From Aquamicrobium sp. (GTDB taxonomy: Bacteria; Pseudomonadota; Alphaproteobacteria; Rhizobiales; Rhizobiaceae): a stretch of 64,000 nucleotides of DNA. Of this stretch, positions 63,919 through 64,000 are shown one piece after another. The DNA is taken from positions 806,001 to 870,000 of the forward strand of contig NZ_JAMLIE010000002.1 of assembly GCF_023954335.1 (NCBI RefSeq), given 5' to 3'. Each line of letters opens with the position of its first letter. Position 1 is the first letter of the stretch. Position numbers and translations under genes: made by a program. The notes under the pieces are model-generated. The model searched no databases. It was given only the letters and a program-made list of their open reading frames with translations, and was not told the DNA's origin.

Positions 63919-64000
63919 TGCGATTCCTCGGTGATCGGGGTGGCTCTCCGCTATCGCGGCTGTCTAGTCCGTTTTTGTCGGCAGGAAAAGGGTCGAAGCC

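Overview
The window is high-GC DNA from an alphaproteobacterium, almost certainly a member of the Hyphomicrobiales (Rhizobiales, Mesorhizobium/Phyllobacteriaceae-like). The evidence is the acpXL-fabF2-fabF1-adh-lpxXL very-long-chain-fatty-acid lipid A cluster at the right end, RIME-type intergenic palindromes (22.55-22.81 kb, 31.13-31.25 kb), a second rhizobial intergenic repeat near 62.3 kb, and small DUF1127, entericidin-like and DUF1194 proteins. No rRNA, confident canonical tRNA or CRISPR array was seen.

Layout. 1-4.3 kb is one end of a genomic island: two exported or unknown proteins, a DUF1778/GNAT toxin-antitoxin pair, a small protein and a P4-type tyrosine integrase. The island lies inside radC, whose reading frame breaks off just after the HNHP of its metalloprotease motif. 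4.9-26.2 kb is core or housekeeping: map, a hydratase and aldehyde dehydrogenase pair, tamA-tamB outer-membrane assembly genes, nitroreductase, a large MscS channel, a dimethylglycine/sarcosine-dehydrogenase-like flavoprotein fused to a GcvT domain, a DUF1194 protein, a GlxA/GbdR-type regulator, a LysR regulator and an esterase.

26.4-29.0 kb is a compact toxin/immunity array: one HNH-like zinc-binding nuclease toxin, one headless copy of its C-terminal domain with an altered active site, and four diverged paralogous small proteins that look like immunity proteins. Both toxin modules overlap their immunity gene by the same ATGA.

29.0-38.6 kb is a complete corrinoid-dependent C1 module: a non-pyrrolysine MttB-family methyltransferase, a corrinoid protein, a methyltetrahydrofolate methyltransferase, an ASKHA/[2Fe-2S] corrinoid reactivator, MetF- and MetV-like proteins, DUF1638, a 'virulence factor' family protein and a 4Fe-4S protein. 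A homocysteine S-methyltransferase at 44.2-45.2 kb shares an almost identical operator with the methyltetrahydrofolate methyltransferase gene. The flavoprotein at 19-21.6 kb would fit downstream of betaine demethylation. Together they suggest transfer of methyl groups from a methylated amine into folate and methionine.

38.6-41.2 kb encodes an ECF sigma factor and a VWA protein. 41.4-44.15 kb is an unusual 2.76-kb IS1595-type transposon with 24-bp inverted ends and a 14-bp direct repeat at its flanks. It carries a Cas2-like-fold (SinR family) protein, a membrane protein, two tiny proteins and a structured RNA that ends in a tRNA-like arm. 45.4-58.4 kb is catabolic and transport: a class III aminotransferase, valine-degradation enzymes, a TSUP permease, a dipeptide-type ABC importer and an M20 deacylase. 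58.5-64 kb holds an L,D-transpeptidase and the acpXL cluster, in which no fabZ lies between acpXL and fabF2.
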